From the NCBI RefSeq assembly GCF_002858865.1, contig NZ_PJRR01000013.1, forward strand, positions 62,001-126,000: DNA of 64,000 nt, given 5' to 3'. Shown here piece by piece: positions 47,584 to 54,637 of the stretch. Positions within the stretch are counted from its first letter, which is position 1, and the number at the start of each line of letters is the position of its first letter. Source of the stretch: Caulobacter vibrioides. Its GTDB lineage: Bacteria; Pseudomonadota; Alphaproteobacteria; Caulobacterales; Caulobacteraceae. Position numbers and translations under genes: made by a program. The notes beneath the pieces are model-generated. The model did no database searches. It saw only the letters and a program-made list of their open reading frames with translations, and was not told the origin of the DNA.

Positions 47584-49498
47584 GATCGGCCTCCTCGTCT
47601 CCGGCTTCGGGGAAGTCATCGAGCCAGCCGTCAGCGACAAGCTGCGCGTCCAAGCGCGTCCACTCGCCGTCTTCACTACCAAACTCACCGACATCTTCGA
47701 CCACACGGGCGTAGGCCTTGTGGGCCAGCTCCTGGGCGCGACCCGCGTCTAGGCCATGCATCTCCGTGAACCGACCGATGACCATGTCGATGAACTCGAC
47801 CTCGTTGAGAGGATCAGGCCCATCGTCGGCCGCCTCATCCTCCTGGTGAGGCCTGATCTCCGAGCCGCTCCAGATGTCTGCGCTGCCCATGGCGTAGTTC
47901 AGCGCGATCGCCTGTAGCCGCCGCGTCACCTCGAACTGCGTACCGGCGCCCTGCAGCATGTTGTCCTGCCCATCGACCAGTACAAAGGTCTGGGGCAGCG
48001 GTTGCCCCCACTGGTCTTTCCCAGGGCTGCGAAGCGCTATGCGAAACGGTCCGACATAGCCTCGCTCGTTGAGCAGGACGGCGAACGCGGCCGCGAAGGC
48101 TTCGCGCGACATCGCCGGCGCCTCGGCCTCGAATGCGCGCAGCTGGACAAGCAACTGCTGAGCCTGAGCCTCGGCTTGGGCGGCACGTTCCCTGGCGGCG
48201 TTCTTCTCCTCGGCGGCGAGACGGGTCTGTTCCGCCGAGGCCAGGTCGCGCGCGTTCTTCTCGTCGATCAGTTTCTGGACAACCACCGAGTTGACCAGAG
48301 GCTTGCCGAGCCATTGGGACAGCGCCATCGCTTCGGTGCTGACGACCTTGTCGAAGGCGTATGCGGCGTTGTCGATCGACATCATCGCGCCCCTGCGCGC
48401 TTCCTCGGTCTCCGCCCTGGTCAGCTCACTGCAGTGCTGCTCCAGCGCCAGGAACCCCTTGTAGGTGGTCCCGAGCTTGTGCTTCGGCTCCCAACTCGTC
48501 GGCTCTTCGGTCTCGGCCAGGCCGCGTTCAATGAGGCTGGCGATCAAGCGTTGGTCTTGGGCTTCGCCGTGGCATTCACCCTTGCGCCAATAGCTGAGGT
48601 GGGCGGCGGGCTCCGGGTAGGCGTTCGTCCAGATCAGCGCGAGAGCGAGCAGCTCGATCGGCGTGGCCTCGACGGGTTCAGGCCGGTTCGCCAGCGCCTT
48701 CAGCGCTTCCTTGACCGTCATGTCACCGCGGTTCAGGCGGGCCTTCTGATCATCTGTCAGCTTGAGCAGCGATAACCGCAGCTGGACGAACCGCTGCGTC
48801 TTGCTGACCTTCTCGGCGATCTTGGCCGTGGACCAGCCATTCATGCTGAACAGCTGGTCGAAGGCGGCGGCCTCTTCGAGGGGTGTCAGGTCGACGCGAT
48901 GCAGGTTCTCCAGCAGGGCGGCGACGACGTGGTCGTTGTCGGTCAGGTCCTCGATCTTGACCAGGATGGGGAAATCTCGATCGAGACGGCCCTGTTCGAT
49001 GGCGCGTCCGATCGCGCGCCACCGCCGCTCGCCCGCGATCAGCTGGTTCGTCGGAAGCCCCTCGGCGTCGGCGACAGGATCGTCGGCGCGGACTTCTAGG
49101 TTGGTCTTCAGGCCCCGCTCGGCGATGTCGGCCGCGAGCTCGTCCAACGCCTCGTCGTCGAACTGCTTGCGAGGATTGAACTCGCCGATGCGGATCTGGC
49201 GGTGGAAGCGGAACGCATAGCCTTCCAGCGCGCGAACCGGGTTCGCCTCGCTCTGGGGCACCGCGCCGGTCTCCGCGATCTCGCGGGCGGCGATGACCGC
49301 GTGGGCGCCGGCGGCCAGGCGCAGTCCGCCCTCTTGTTTCGTGAGGACGCCGGCGTCGACGAGACGACCAAGCGTCTTATGCAGGTTCGACTTGTCCCGC
49401 CCCGTGATGCGGGCCAGCTCAGCGGCCTGGATTTGCGGGCCGTGCTCGTCGATCGAGCGCAGCACGTCGGTGTTCTGGAAAGCAAGATTGAGATCCAT
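47573..49498 (-). CDS. ParB/RepB/Spo0J-family protein with N-terminal winged helix
   Basis: 641 residues from ATG 49498 (GGGG 7 nt upstream). An N-terminal MarR/IclR-like winged helix (about 1-70; AAELARITGRDKSNLHKTLGRLVDAGVL) is joined to a ParB N-terminal domain with NPRKQFDDEALDELAADI, GERRWRA (156-162) and ENLHRVDLTP (197-206), the motifs that make the ParB CTP-binding pocket. A central HTH (GWSTAKIAEKVSKTQRFVQLRL) follows. The last 350 residues hold a coiled-coil-like Ala/Glu stretch (about 420-460) and an acidic end. No parA is nearby. Likely a DNA-binding phage regulator or partition-like factor. Confidence 0.85.
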   Translation of the reverse strand: MDLNLAFQNTDVLRSIDEHGPQIQAAELARITGRDKSNLHKTLGRLVDAGVLTKQEGGLRLAAGAHAVIAAREIAETGAVPQSEANPVRALEGYAFRFHRQIRIGEFNPRKQFDDEALDELAADIAERGLKTNLEVRADDPVADAEGLPTNQLIAGERRWRAIGRAIEQGRLDRDFPILVKIEDLTDNDHVVAALLENLHRVDLTPLEEAAAFDQLFSMNGWSTAKIAEKVSKTQRFVQLRLSLLKLTDDQKARLNRGDMTVKEALKALANRPEPVEATPIELLALALIWTNAYPEPAAHLSYWRKGECHGEAQDQRLIASLIERGLAETEEPTSWEPKHKLGTTYKGFLALEQHCSELTRAETEEARRGAMMSIDNAAYAFDKVVSTEAMALSQWLGKPLVNSVVVQKLIDEKNARDLASAEQTRLAAEEKNAARERAAQAEAQAQQLLVQLRAFEAEAPAMSREAFAAAFAVLLNERGYVGPFRIALRSPGKDQWGQPLPQTFVLVDGQDNMLQGAGTQFEVTRRLQAIALNYAMGSADIWSGSEIRPHQEDEAADDGPDPLNEVEFIDMVIGRFTEMHGLDAGRAQELAHKAYARVVEDVGEFGSEDGEWTRLDAQLVADGWLDDFPEAGDEEADHDQ

Positions 49499-49500
49499 GG

Positions 49501-49611
49501 TCAGCCCCAATGGATGTAGGCGGCTACGGCCGCGATGATGGAGAGGAAGATGACGGAGGCCACGAACGCGCGGCCGTCGTCGGTGAGGAGACGCCCGCGC
49601 GGCCTACGCAT
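49501..49611 (-). CDS. 36-residue membrane miniprotein
   Basis: ATG at 49611 to TGA at 49501. A basic N-terminus (MRRPRGRLLTDDGRAF) precedes one membrane helix (VASVIFLSIIAAVAAYIHWG), giving a likely N-in orientation. The end of the frame supplies the GGGG ribosome site of the parB-like gene, and its ATG sits inside the stop of the next upstream miniprotein. Too short for ordinary gene calling, but its overlap pattern with neighbours and clean hydrophobic segment support a real gene. Confidence 0.6.
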   Translation of the reverse strand: MRRPRGRLLTDDGRAFVASVIFLSIIAAVAAYIHWG

Positions 49612-49708
49612 CGCGGCGAGCCTCGAACCAGCTCAGCACCAGGACGGTGAGCGGCGTCAGAACCGCCCATCCGATCAAGACACCGGCCCAGAAATCCGAC
49701 CGACACAT
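49604..49708 (-). CDS. 34-residue membrane miniprotein
   Basis: ATG at 49708 to TAG at 49604. Nearly all of it is one membrane helix (FWAGVLIGWAVLTPLTVLVL) followed by SWFEARRDA, a charged tail. Its ATG shares one base with the TGA of the GapR-like gene (TGATG), so reinitiation from that gene is likely. Overlaps the next miniprotein by 8 bp in another frame. No known family recognised. Confidence 0.6.
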   Translation of the reverse strand: MCRSDFWAGVLIGWAVLTPLTVLVLSWFEARRDA

Positions 49709-49977
49709 CAGATTTCGCCGATCGCGGAGAGGTAGAGGTCGAGGATCGCGTCCTCTTCCTGGCGCTTGGCGCGGTCCTGCTTGCGAACCCTCACGACCTT
49801 CTTCAGCACCTTCACGTCGAAGCCGTTGCCCTTGGCCTCGGCGTAGACCTCCTTGATCTGCTCCATGATCTCGGCCTTCTCGACCTCGAGCCGCTCGACC
49901 CGGTCGATGATCGACTTGAGCTGGTTCTGGGCGGTGCTGTTCAGCACGTCCGAGTGCGGGATGGTGTCGTCAGCCAT
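49708..49977 (-). CDS. GapR-like DUF2312 nucleoid-associated protein
   Basis: 89 residues, exactly the length of Caulobacter GapR. The whole sequence fits the DUF2312 pattern: LNSTAQNQLKSIIDRVERL, EKAEIMEQIKEVYAEAKG, NGFDVKVLKKVVRVRKQD and the end ILDLYLSAIGEI. GapR forms a dimeric or tetrameric clamp on overtwisted DNA ahead of moving polymerases and stimulates type II topoisomerases. This copy lies in the phage early operon and overlaps both neighbours, so it is a phage gene and not the host's. Phage role is inferred. Confidence 0.92.
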   Translation of the reverse strand: MADDTIPHSDVLNSTAQNQLKSIIDRVERLEVEKAEIMEQIKEVYAEAKGNGFDVKVLKKVVRVRKQDRAKRQEEDAILDLYLSAIGEI

Positions 49978-50339
49978 CAGTGCAGCTCCCGCTTTCCGCC
50001 CCAGCGGAGCGCCTTCGCGGAAGTGCCCGGCAGGAACTCCGCTGTTTGAGGTTCGAGAAGGGCGTAGGCCGCCTGGGCGCGGGCGAGCCGCTCATCGCAG
50101 CCGGTGCAGGCGCCAGGGACGTAACCGTCGCTCGTGATGCTCGCGATGATGTCGCCGAGCAGGGCCTTGGCCGCGAACTCGGTCTCGCCATAGGTCGCGC
50201 GATGGACCGTGTGCGCCGCTAGGCCGCTGCGCTCCTCGCTGATAGCGATCGCGATCATAGGTTTGGCCGTCTTGTCGGCGAGGCGACGGACAGCGGCCTC
50301 CCACCGGGCGAGCCACGTGAGGGGTTGGAACCTCGACAT
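49977..50339 (-). CDS. small hypothetical phage protein
   Basis: 120 residues from ATG 50339. Contains a C-x2-C pair (GACTGCDERLARAQAAYALLE) suggestive of one metal or structural site, and a helical N-terminal half (LARWEAAVRRLADKTAKPMIAIAIS). ATGA overlaps link it to the genes on both sides. Function not recognised. Confidence 0.65.
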   Translation of the reverse strand: MSRFQPLTWLARWEAAVRRLADKTAKPMIAIAISEERSGLAAHTVHRATYGETEFAAKALLGDIIASITSDGYVPGACTGCDERLARAQAAYALLEPQTAEFLPGTSAKALRWGGKRELH

Positions 50340-50647
50340 CACGCGGCCCTCCGAAGCGGCTTGCCGGCGGCGCGGATGGCGGCGGCCAGCTGGGGACCTT
50401 CGGCATGGGGCAGGACGACGGTGGCGATCCAGTCGGTCGGCCCGCCGGCCCGGTCGCCGACCTTGATGTTGAAGCCCTGGAAGGTCTCGGACGTGTCGTA
50501 GGCGCCGACGCACGGCGCGACGGACAGGGCCTGCTTGCCGCGCAGCGCCTGGATGCGAAGCGCGACGGCTTCCAGCGACGGATGTTCCTCGACGCCGACG
50601 CCCAGGCCTCGGATCAAGGTGAAGGGGGGGATAGCTTCGCGGGACAT
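50339..50647 (-). CDS. small hypothetical phage protein
   Basis: 102 residues from ATG 50647, overlapping its neighbours by ATGA at both ends. Composition is soluble alpha/beta (VGAYDTSETFQGFNIKVGDR, DWIATVVLPHAEGPQLAAAI). Not recognised. The coupled overlaps are the best evidence that it is real. Confidence 0.6.
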   Translation of the reverse strand: MSREAIPPFTLIRGLGVGVEEHPSLEAVALRIQALRGKQALSVAPCVGAYDTSETFQGFNIKVGDRAGGPTDWIATVVLPHAEGPQLAAAIRAAGKPLRRAA

Positions 50648-50961
50648 CAGGCGCGCCCCGCTTCCAGCTGGGCGGCCTGGGCGAACGCGGCGGTGGCGGC
50701 GCGCGCCATGCGCCGGGCCGGATCCCGCAGCGGCTTCTGGCGCAGCGCGGTGGCCGCGTCGTTCAGCTGGCGGGCGGCCGTCCCGGCGGTCGCGGGGGCC
50801 AGCGTCCAGTGGACGCCGCCGACGGCCACGTCGACGACAACCTGAGCCTTACGACCGGCTTTGACGTCAACGCGGTGTGTGATGGTCGCCGCCGCAGGGT
50901 GCGGCGACAACATGAGGCAGTCGACGAGCGTATCGACGACGGATTGGGAGGATCTGACCAT
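50647..50961 (-). CDS. small hypothetical phage protein, first gene of the leftward early operon
   Basis: 104 residues from ATG 50961 (MVRSSQSVVDTLVDCL). A central segment ITHRVDVKAGRKAQVVVDVAVGGVHWTL suggests beta strands, with Ala-rich helices after. It is the first gene after the operator/promoter region at 51025-51101. Unknown function. Confidence 0.6.
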   Translation of the reverse strand: MVRSSQSVVDTLVDCLMLSPHPAAATITHRVDVKAGRKAQVVVDVAVGGVHWTLAPATAGTAARQLNDAATALRQKPLRDPARRMARAATAAFAQAAQLEAGRA

Positions 50962-51041
50962 GGACGCCCCGTGGTTCTTGTGACCAAGCGGCACGCGAAC
51001 CCGGTTCGTCGGCCACTACCCGTCGTGGACGGGTATGGACG

Positions 51042-51071
51042 ATATGGATGGAGATTTCTTCCACATGTCAA
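51042..51071 (-). promoter_or_regulatory. probable leftward early promoter
   Basis: A consensus -35 TTGACA (51066-51071, minus strand) is followed 18 bp later by CCATAT (51042-51047). Transcription would run into the operon beginning at 50961. Strong inverted repeats lie immediately behind the -35. Confidence 0.5.
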
Positions 51072-51075
51072 GCGC

Positions 51076-51101
51076 ACGTCCATGTGGACGTAACGTCCAC
51101 A
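51076..51101. promoter_or_regulatory. overlapping inverted-repeat operators upstream of the early promoter
   Basis: ACGTCCA-TG-TGGACGT (51076-51091) overlaps TGTGGACGT-A-ACGTCCACA (51083-51101); both are perfect. Further half sites TGGAC/TGGAT at 51026, 51036 and 51045 occur at 9-10 bp spacing across the -10 region. Likely bound by the CI-like repressor or Cro-like protein; which one is unknown. Confidence 0.65.
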
Positions 51102-51125
51102 ATGGGCGCTTTGACGCTTGTGATT

Positions 51126-51758
51126 CTAGCGAAGCATCCGGAAGGGCAGATCAACGGCATGGATCGCGCGGACGCTCGAAGCGTCATAGCGAACCTCGTT
51201 CCCCTCGCCGCTCGGCGGGTTGTACTGCCATGCGAAGACCTGGCCGTCGCGCTGGCCGCGATAGCTCTTGATCAGCCCAGATCCGTCATTGAACTCGATC
51301 AGGCAGTCCTGGCCGCGCGCAGGCGGCAAGCCGAGGCGGACGGTAACAGCCTCGCCTGCGAAGTAGCGAGGCTCCATGCTGTCTCCGATGATCCGGACGA
51401 CCGCTAGATCGCCCACGCCATTCCAGAGCGGCGGCGCATCTACCCAGTCGATTACCTGACCCGGATTGATGGCGATGCGCTCTGAGCCGCCCGCAGCCGC
51501 ATAGCCATAGACAGGGATGCGCCTTGGCGCAGTGCGTCGGCGCTCCGACAGCTGTTCGACTGCCGCCTCGCGGTCGATCGGCTCGCCGAAGAACTGCTCG
51601 ATCTTCAGCAGCTCGTCAGCGCGAAGCCGGCGCTCGCCCTTCAGCGTCTTAGTCAGGCTGGACGGATCCAGGTTCAGGTGACGCGCCAAGTCGGCCTGCG
51701 AGCGTTTGAGCTGGCGCAGGCGCGAGGGGATTTCGGAGATTTCCATAACCGCAAGCAT
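51126..51758 (-). CDS. CI-like repressor (XRE helix-turn-helix plus S24 autopeptidase)
   Basis: 210 residues from ATG 51758 (ATG 51746 also possible). An N-terminal HTH (about 18-42; SQADLARHLNLDPSSLTKTLKGE) is followed by a LexA/CI-like S24 domain with cleavage site Ala89-Gly90 (YGYAAAGG), catalytic Ser127 (IIGDSMEP) and Lys164 (GLIKSY). RecA-stimulated self-cleavage would therefore allow SOS induction of the prophage. The gene start lies against a palindrome that may be its own operator. Confidence 0.93.
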   Translation of the reverse strand: MLAVMEISEIPSRLRQLKRSQADLARHLNLDPSSLTKTLKGERRLRADELLKIEQFFGEPIDREAAVEQLSERRRTAPRRIPVYGYAAAGGSERIAINPGQVIDWVDAPPLWNGVGDLAVVRIIGDSMEPRYFAGEAVTVRLGLPPARGQDCLIEFNDGSGLIKSYRGQRDGQVFAWQYNPPSGEGNEVRYDASSVRAIHAVDLPFRMLR

Positions 51759-51846
51759 GGAAAATATTTCCGTGGAACGTCTCTTGAGGTTTTTTCCAAA
51801 TCGGTCCAGGCCTGGACGTGGAAATAATCTCTAGATGGATTTTCCA
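51759..51846. promoter_or_regulatory. divergent CI/Cro control region
   Basis: 87 bp between the repressor and Cro-like gene. It contains GGAAA-ATA-TTTCC (51759-51771), the perfect 14-bp palindrome GTCCAGGCCTGGAC (51804-51817), and TGGA-TTT-TCCA (51836-51846) running into the Cro-like start. These three sites, roughly 30 bp apart, look like an operator triplet as in lambdoid switches. Promoter boxes are not clear. Confidence 0.6.
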
Positions 51847-52088
51847 TGATGTCCATGGGTGACGCTTCGGAAACGCCGGCCAATCGTGCCGTGCGCCTAT
51901 TGGGCCTGATCGATCTGGCCCATGCATGCCGGCTGACGACCGACGCGGTTCGCAAGTGGCAGAAGAGCAAAGGCGGCCTGATCCCAGCCGCTCACCAAGC
52001 TGGGGTGCTTCGATTAGCGCGCGAAAAAGGTGTGTCGCTGACTGCCGCCGATATCATCGGCGGAGAGGCAGGGGGGGCAGATCAATGA
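51846..52088 (+). CDS. Cro/YdaS-like helix-turn-helix regulator
   Basis: 80 residues; three nearby ATGs (51846, 51849, 51855) are possible starts. LLGLIDLAHACRLTTDAVRKWQKSKGGLIPAAHQAGVLRLA is the HTH segment of the YdaS/Cro family, in which a single helical unit reads the operator. Divergent from the CI-like gene, so it is the presumed lytic-switch partner. Confidence 0.8.
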   Translation: MMSMGDASETPANRAVRLLGLIDLAHACRLTTDAVRKWQKSKGGLIPAAHQAGVLRLAREKGVSLTAADIIGGEAGGADQ

Positions 52089-52435
52089 CCCGCACACCTC
52101 ACGCCACCTCGGCCGATATCGCCAAGTGGAAGCGCCTGGCCAAGGAGGCGTCGCGCGCAAGCGGTGACGGCTCCGTCCCGCTCGGCGACCTGGAGAAGGC
52201 GACCGCCGCCGCGCGCCGCGCGATCGTTCCCGTCGGGGTCATCGACAAGAACAACCCGTTCGTTCGCCTGGTGCGGACCTCGCAGCGGTATCTCGCCAGC
52301 GACCGGGAACGCATCGAGCTGGCCTCCGACATGGCGATGCTGGCCCAGACCTGCGAGGCGCAACTTGCCCCGGCCCCTGACCCTCGGGCCTTGGCGCGCG
52401 AACCGCGTTCGCGCCTGCCCTACGCAGACGAGTAG
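52085..52435 (+). CDS. small hypothetical phage protein
   Basis: 116 residues from ATG 52085, overlapping the Cro-like stop by ATGA. Mostly helical and charged (DIAKWKRLAKEASRASG; ERIELASDMAMLAQTCEAQL). Unknown function; first of three small genes before the primase. Confidence 0.65.
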   Translation: MTRTPHATSADIAKWKRLAKEASRASGDGSVPLGDLEKATAAARRAIVPVGVIDKNNPFVRLVRTSQRYLASDRERIELASDMAMLAQTCEAQLAPAPDPRALAREPRSRLPYADE

Positions 52436-52440
52436 GCGCC

Positions 52441-52650
52441 ATGTCGGGGGGCGGTCACTTCAGCTGGACGGTCGGAGCGCTCGAAGATCTGCGCGCCTTC
52501 AACCGGATCGACGGCGACCTGAAGAAGCTCGCCCACATCATGGGCTGCACCTCGCAGGACGTGGACCAGGCGCTCTGGTTCCTCCTCGGTCGCAGCCCCG
52601 AACAGGCCCTTGAGGCCATGCACCAATATCGAATGGGGGCCTGCGCGTGA
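52441..52650 (+). CDS. small hypothetical phage protein
   Basis: 69 residues. FNRIDGDLKKLAHIMGCTSQDVDQALWFLLGRS looks like a short helix-turn-helix, perhaps DNA-binding, but no family is recognised. Its last codons overlap the next gene's GTGA. Confidence 0.6.
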   Translation: MSGGGHFSWTVGALEDLRAFNRIDGDLKKLAHIMGCTSQDVDQALWFLLGRSPEQALEAMHQYRMGACA

Positions 52651-52853
52651 GCTGGGGCAACGATCAGAACCTGCGCATCGAAGATCTACCCGACTTCGCG
52701 ACGCGGGCGCGTGGCGTCTTACGCCACTCGGGCGTGACCACTCTGGCCGACGCCGCCGCCAATCGCGGCGCCTGGCGAGACCATCCGCTGGCGACCAAGA
52801 CCGTGATCGCCCATGTCGAGGACGTGCTCGCCGAGTACGGCGCGCCGGCATGA
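52647..52853 (+). CDS. small hypothetical phage protein
   Basis: 68 residues from a GTG start at 52647, overlapping the previous stop and, by ATGA, the primase start. A helical sequence (LPDFATRARGVLRHSGVTTLADAAA) is seen. Not recognised. Confidence 0.6.
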   Translation: MSWGNDQNLRIEDLPDFATRARGVLRHSGVTTLADAAANRGAWRDHPLATKTVIAHVEDVLAEYGAPA

Positions 52854-54637
52854 CGGACGCGGGCCGTTTCTTGCGCGCGGCCATGGACTACGCCCGCCGT
52901 GGGATCGCGGTCTTTCCGCTCCAGCCGCGCGACAAAGCCCCATATGGTCGGACCATCGGCTTCAAGCAGGCCGCGCACATGCCGGGTCTGGTCGAGGACT
53001 GGTGGACCGGCCGGCGCCGTCTCGAGTTGAAGGCGGACGCCGACAACAAGTCGCCGGTGCGCGCACGGCTCAACAGCAACATCGGCATCGCGACGGGCGC
53101 GATCTCGGGCTTCTGGGTCCTGGATCTAGACGGCCCAGAGGCCGAGGCGGCTATCGCGCGGCTCGAAGCGCTGCATGGTCCGCTGCCGAAGACCGTCCAG
53201 CAGGCGACGGGGCGAGGTCGCCACCTATGCTTTGCGTGGAACCCGGCCCTCCCGGTGCGCAACATGAGCAAGCGCAGCCAAGAGCGGATCGGCGCCAAGA
53301 TCGACGTGCGTGGCGACGGCGGCTACATCGTCGCGCCGCCGTCGGTTCACCCCGGCAAGCCCGAGGAAGGGATCCCGCCCGGCCGGATCTACGCTTGGGC
53401 GCCAGGCTGCTCGCCCCAGGATCTGCCGTTCGCGGACGCCCCGGCATGGCTGATGGAGCTGGTTTGCCCGCCGCCGGAACCAGAGCCTGTTCGCGCACCC
53501 ATCAAAACTCGGGCGCCGGCGGCTGGTCGCGCGAGCGCCTATGGCGAGGCTGCGCTGGATGGCGCCGTCCGCACGATCCACGGCGCACGGGTCGGAAGCC
53601 GTGACACGACGCTCTATCGCGCCAGCTGCTCGATCGGCTGTCTGATCGCGGGCGGAGAGATCGACCACGACTATGGCCGGTCGGTACTGATCGAAGCGGG
53701 CCGGGTTCACGTGCCCGACGCCATGACGGTCGCCCAGCTGGAGCGCCAGGTGGATCGCGCGCTGGCCTGGGGCGAAAGCCGCCCGCGATCCGCGGGCGAG
53801 CGCCCGCGCCAGCGCAGTGTCCAAACCGAACGGCGGGCGTCGGCGACCAAAGGGGTAGAAGCCATCCCTGGGGATGAGGCGAACGCGGCGGCCCAGCTGT
53901 GGGACACGGCGCGGTCGGCCTGGTGCAAGGCGACAGTTCAGTGGTTCGAGGCCCGAGGCCTTGCCGGCACGCCGTGCGGCGTCACCGAGCTGCTCAATCG
54001 CTTCCGGGTCCACCCGAACGCCCCGATCGGCGGCGGCCGGACAGGTCCCGCCCTGATCGCGCCGCTGGTGCGCCTCGACGGCGATCCCATCGAGGCGCTG
54101 GCGGTGCTGCCGTTCGAAGCCGACCGCATCACGCACCTGGTCGGCGACAGCGACGGTCGCGTCGTCATGCTGACGCCGTTGCGCCCAGGGCATGAGCCGG
54201 AAAGCCTGATCGTCGCGCTCGACTTGCAGGACGCTTGGTACCTGCTGACCCAAGCCTGGCGCGAAGAGATATCGGCCGGCGCGGTGATCGCGCCTCGCCT
54301 TTCCACCTTTGCCGGCGGCGCGCTGGGCGACCGCTGGGGGCGCATTGATCCTGACGCCCCCGCGCACGATCCGACACGTCCGCCGTGGCGCGCCAGCGAT
54401 CAGCGCAGCGTCTGGCTTGCTGTCCGGCGTGACATTCGTGGTCCCGAGATGCGGGCGCGGGCGTTCGGCGGCGGCTCGCGGCCGGTGCGCCTGGAAGGCG
54501 ACGAGGCCAGCCGGTTCTACGGCGGGCTCGCGACCCAGGCCTGGCAACGGCCGGCCGAGAAATTCAATCCCGCGAACCGGGTTCGCGTGATCGGCCCGCT
54601 TGGGACGGGCGGCTTCAACGTGGGAGGACAAATCTAG
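52850..54637 (+). CDS. phage bifunctional DNA primase/polymerase (Prim-Pol)
   Basis: 595 residues from ATG 52850. The N-terminal Prim-Pol domain (about 1-205) shows AMDYARRGIAVFPLQPRDKAP, the metal-binding pair Asp92 and Asp94 (FWVLDLDG) and the basic-His motif GRGRHLCF. A linker region leads to a C-terminal domain (about 360-500) with a Toprim-like look (ALAVLPFEADRITHLVGDSDGRVVMLTP). It starts phage DNA synthesis; the coupled SF3 helicase follows directly. Confidence 0.88.
   Translation: MTDAGRFLRAAMDYARRGIAVFPLQPRDKAPYGRTIGFKQAAHMPGLVEDWWTGRRRLELKADADNKSPVRARLNSNIGIATGAISGFWVLDLDGPEAEAAIARLEALHGPLPKTVQQATGRGRHLCFAWNPALPVRNMSKRSQERIGAKIDVRGDGGYIVAPPSVHPGKPEEGIPPGRIYAWAPGCSPQDLPFADAPAWLMELVCPPPEPEPVRAPIKTRAPAAGRASAYGEAALDGAVRTIHGARVGSRDTTLYRASCSIGCLIAGGEIDHDYGRSVLIEAGRVHVPDAMTVAQLERQVDRALAWGESRPRSAGERPRQRSVQTERRASATKGVEAIPGDEANAAAQLWDTARSAWCKATVQWFEARGLAGTPCGVTELLNRFRVHPNAPIGGGRTGPALIAPLVRLDGDPIEALAVLPFEADRITHLVGDSDGRVVMLTPLRPGHEPESLIVALDLQDAWYLLTQAWREEISAGAVIAPRLSTFAGGALGDRWGRIDPDAPAHDPTRPPWRASDQRSVWLAVRRDIRGPEMRARAFGGGSRPVRLEGDEASRFYGGLATQAWQRPAEKFNPANRVRVIGPLGTGGFNVGGQI

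Noticed and set aside
51048..51407. 119-residue plus-strand frame across the operator and repressor end
   Set aside because: Lies mostly antisense to the CI-like gene and starts within the operator region without a good ribosome site.
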